From Amycolatopsis rifamycinica (lineage in GTDB: Bacteria > Actinomycetota > Actinomycetes > Mycobacteriales > Pseudonocardiaceae), in contig NZ_JMQI01000030.1 in assembly GCF_000695625.1 (NCBI RefSeq), forward strand, positions 1 through 64,000: DNA of 64,000 nucleotides, read 5' to 3'. The notes below the pieces were generated by a model that saw nothing but the letters and a program-made list of their open reading frames with translations, made no database searches and was not told where the DNA came from. Shown in pieces: positions 63,696 to 64,000 of this stretch; positions within the stretch are counted from its first letter, which is position 1, and each line of letters opens with the position of its first letter. Position numbers and translations under genes: made by a program.

Positions 63696-64000
63696 GCCAG
63701 TACCACCAGGGGCGTGCCGGGGGCCACCTGGTCACCGGGGGACACGAGCACGTCGACCACCTCACCGTTCGCCGGCGCGGGGATCCGCGCCTCCGTCTTC
63801 ATCGCTTCCAGCGTCACCAGCGACTGCGCGTTCTCGACGCGTTCGCCCGCGGTGACGTCGACCCGCCACACGGTCGCCGCGAACGGCGCCTCCACGACGT
63901 GCCCGCCCGGCGGCGCCTCGACCCGCGCCGGCGGCCGGGTGACCGGCTCGGGCTTCGGGTCGAACTCGCCCGCGGCGGCCCACGCCCGCCGCTCCGCCTC
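63692..64000 (-). CDS. Urea carboxylase, C-terminal part (partial at window edge)
   Basis: The last 102 codons of a biotin enzyme that extends beyond the window. The biotinyl domain carries VTLEAMKTEARIPAPANGEVV, where the Lys in EAMKTE is the biotin site. The segment before it (EAERRAWAAAGEFDP) matches the linker typical of urea carboxylases rather than acetyl-CoA carboxylase subunits, and the coupled allophanate hydrolase supports urea carboxylase. Start and catalytic domains are outside the window. Confidence 0.8.
   Translation of the reverse strand, partial: EAERRAWAAAGEFDPKPEPVTRPPARVEAPPGGHVVEAPFAATVWRVDVTAGERVENAQSLVTLEAMKTEARIPAPANGEVVDVLVSPGDQVAPGTPLVVLA

Overview
This is a high-GC actinobacterial chromosome segment. 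Many genes start with GTG, and GTGA/ATGA stop-start overlaps are common. The block from about 27.0 to 45.1 kb (sigA, ppgK, suhB, cei, DUF4193, DUF3093, dut, DUF3710, hydrolase, OB-fold protein, DUF3159, ceoC, ceoB, APC transporter, TrmA-like enzyme, dxs) runs in the order known from Mycobacterium tuberculosis around Rv2703-Rv2682c. A mycothiol-type enzyme family member and a full GlgE pathway also fit. My best guess is a member of the Pseudonocardiales, possibly Amycolatopsis; the genus is inference.

Layout. 1-722: non-coding, with a 124-bp direct repeat carrying DnaA-box-like 9-mers. 0.7-6.9 kb: a glutamine-synthetase-like ligase, a papain-fold-like protein, a cationic amino-acid permease, a NarL-type two-component pair and a membrane protein. 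7.0-25.2 kb: a same-strand alpha-glucan/trehalose cluster (malQ, glgX, treY, treZ, second glgX, glgE, treS, mak, glgB). Together it can convert trehalose to maltose (TreS), then maltose-1-phosphate (Mak), linear glucan (GlgE) and branched glucan (GlgB), and can return glucan to trehalose through GlgX, TreY and TreZ. 25.3-27.0 kb: a small membrane protein and a secreted protein. 27.0-45.1 kb: the conserved core block. 45.1-45.4 kb: a truncated gene fused to rearranged IS110-type transposase scraps. 45.6-52.6 kb: an operon (Na+/solute symporter, ureohydrolase, ThDP decarboxylase-like enzyme, aldehyde dehydrogenase) with a divergent PucR regulator. This set matches the lower 2-ketoarginine route, 2-ketoarginine to guanidinobutyraldehyde to guanidinobutyrate to GABA plus urea. 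52.6-54.4 kb: an OmpR-type two-component system. 54.6-60.8 kb: a Tat-exported PHP-type protein, a small anchored protein, fadB/fadA and a membrane protein. 60.8-64 kb: a Cys-rich N-terminus protein, then allophanate hydrolase and the 3' end of an apparent urea carboxylase, which could consume urea from the ureohydrolase.

Non-coding structure is the most unusual part. Four intergenic loci (17.4, 25.2, 30.3, 54.5 kb) carry tandem 21-bp units flanking an inverted centre. They share a scaffold, but the central word differs by locus (TCGACA, GCATCA, TCGACT, TCAACT). A related-looking 67-bp double palindrome, containing two parS-like 18-mers, lies in frame inside the symporter C-terminus. Several genes appear leaderless, with a -10-like hexamer 6 nt before the start codon. 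The dut/DUF3093 pair shares overlapping divergent -10 elements. All functional assignments come from reading motifs and gene order; no database search was run.
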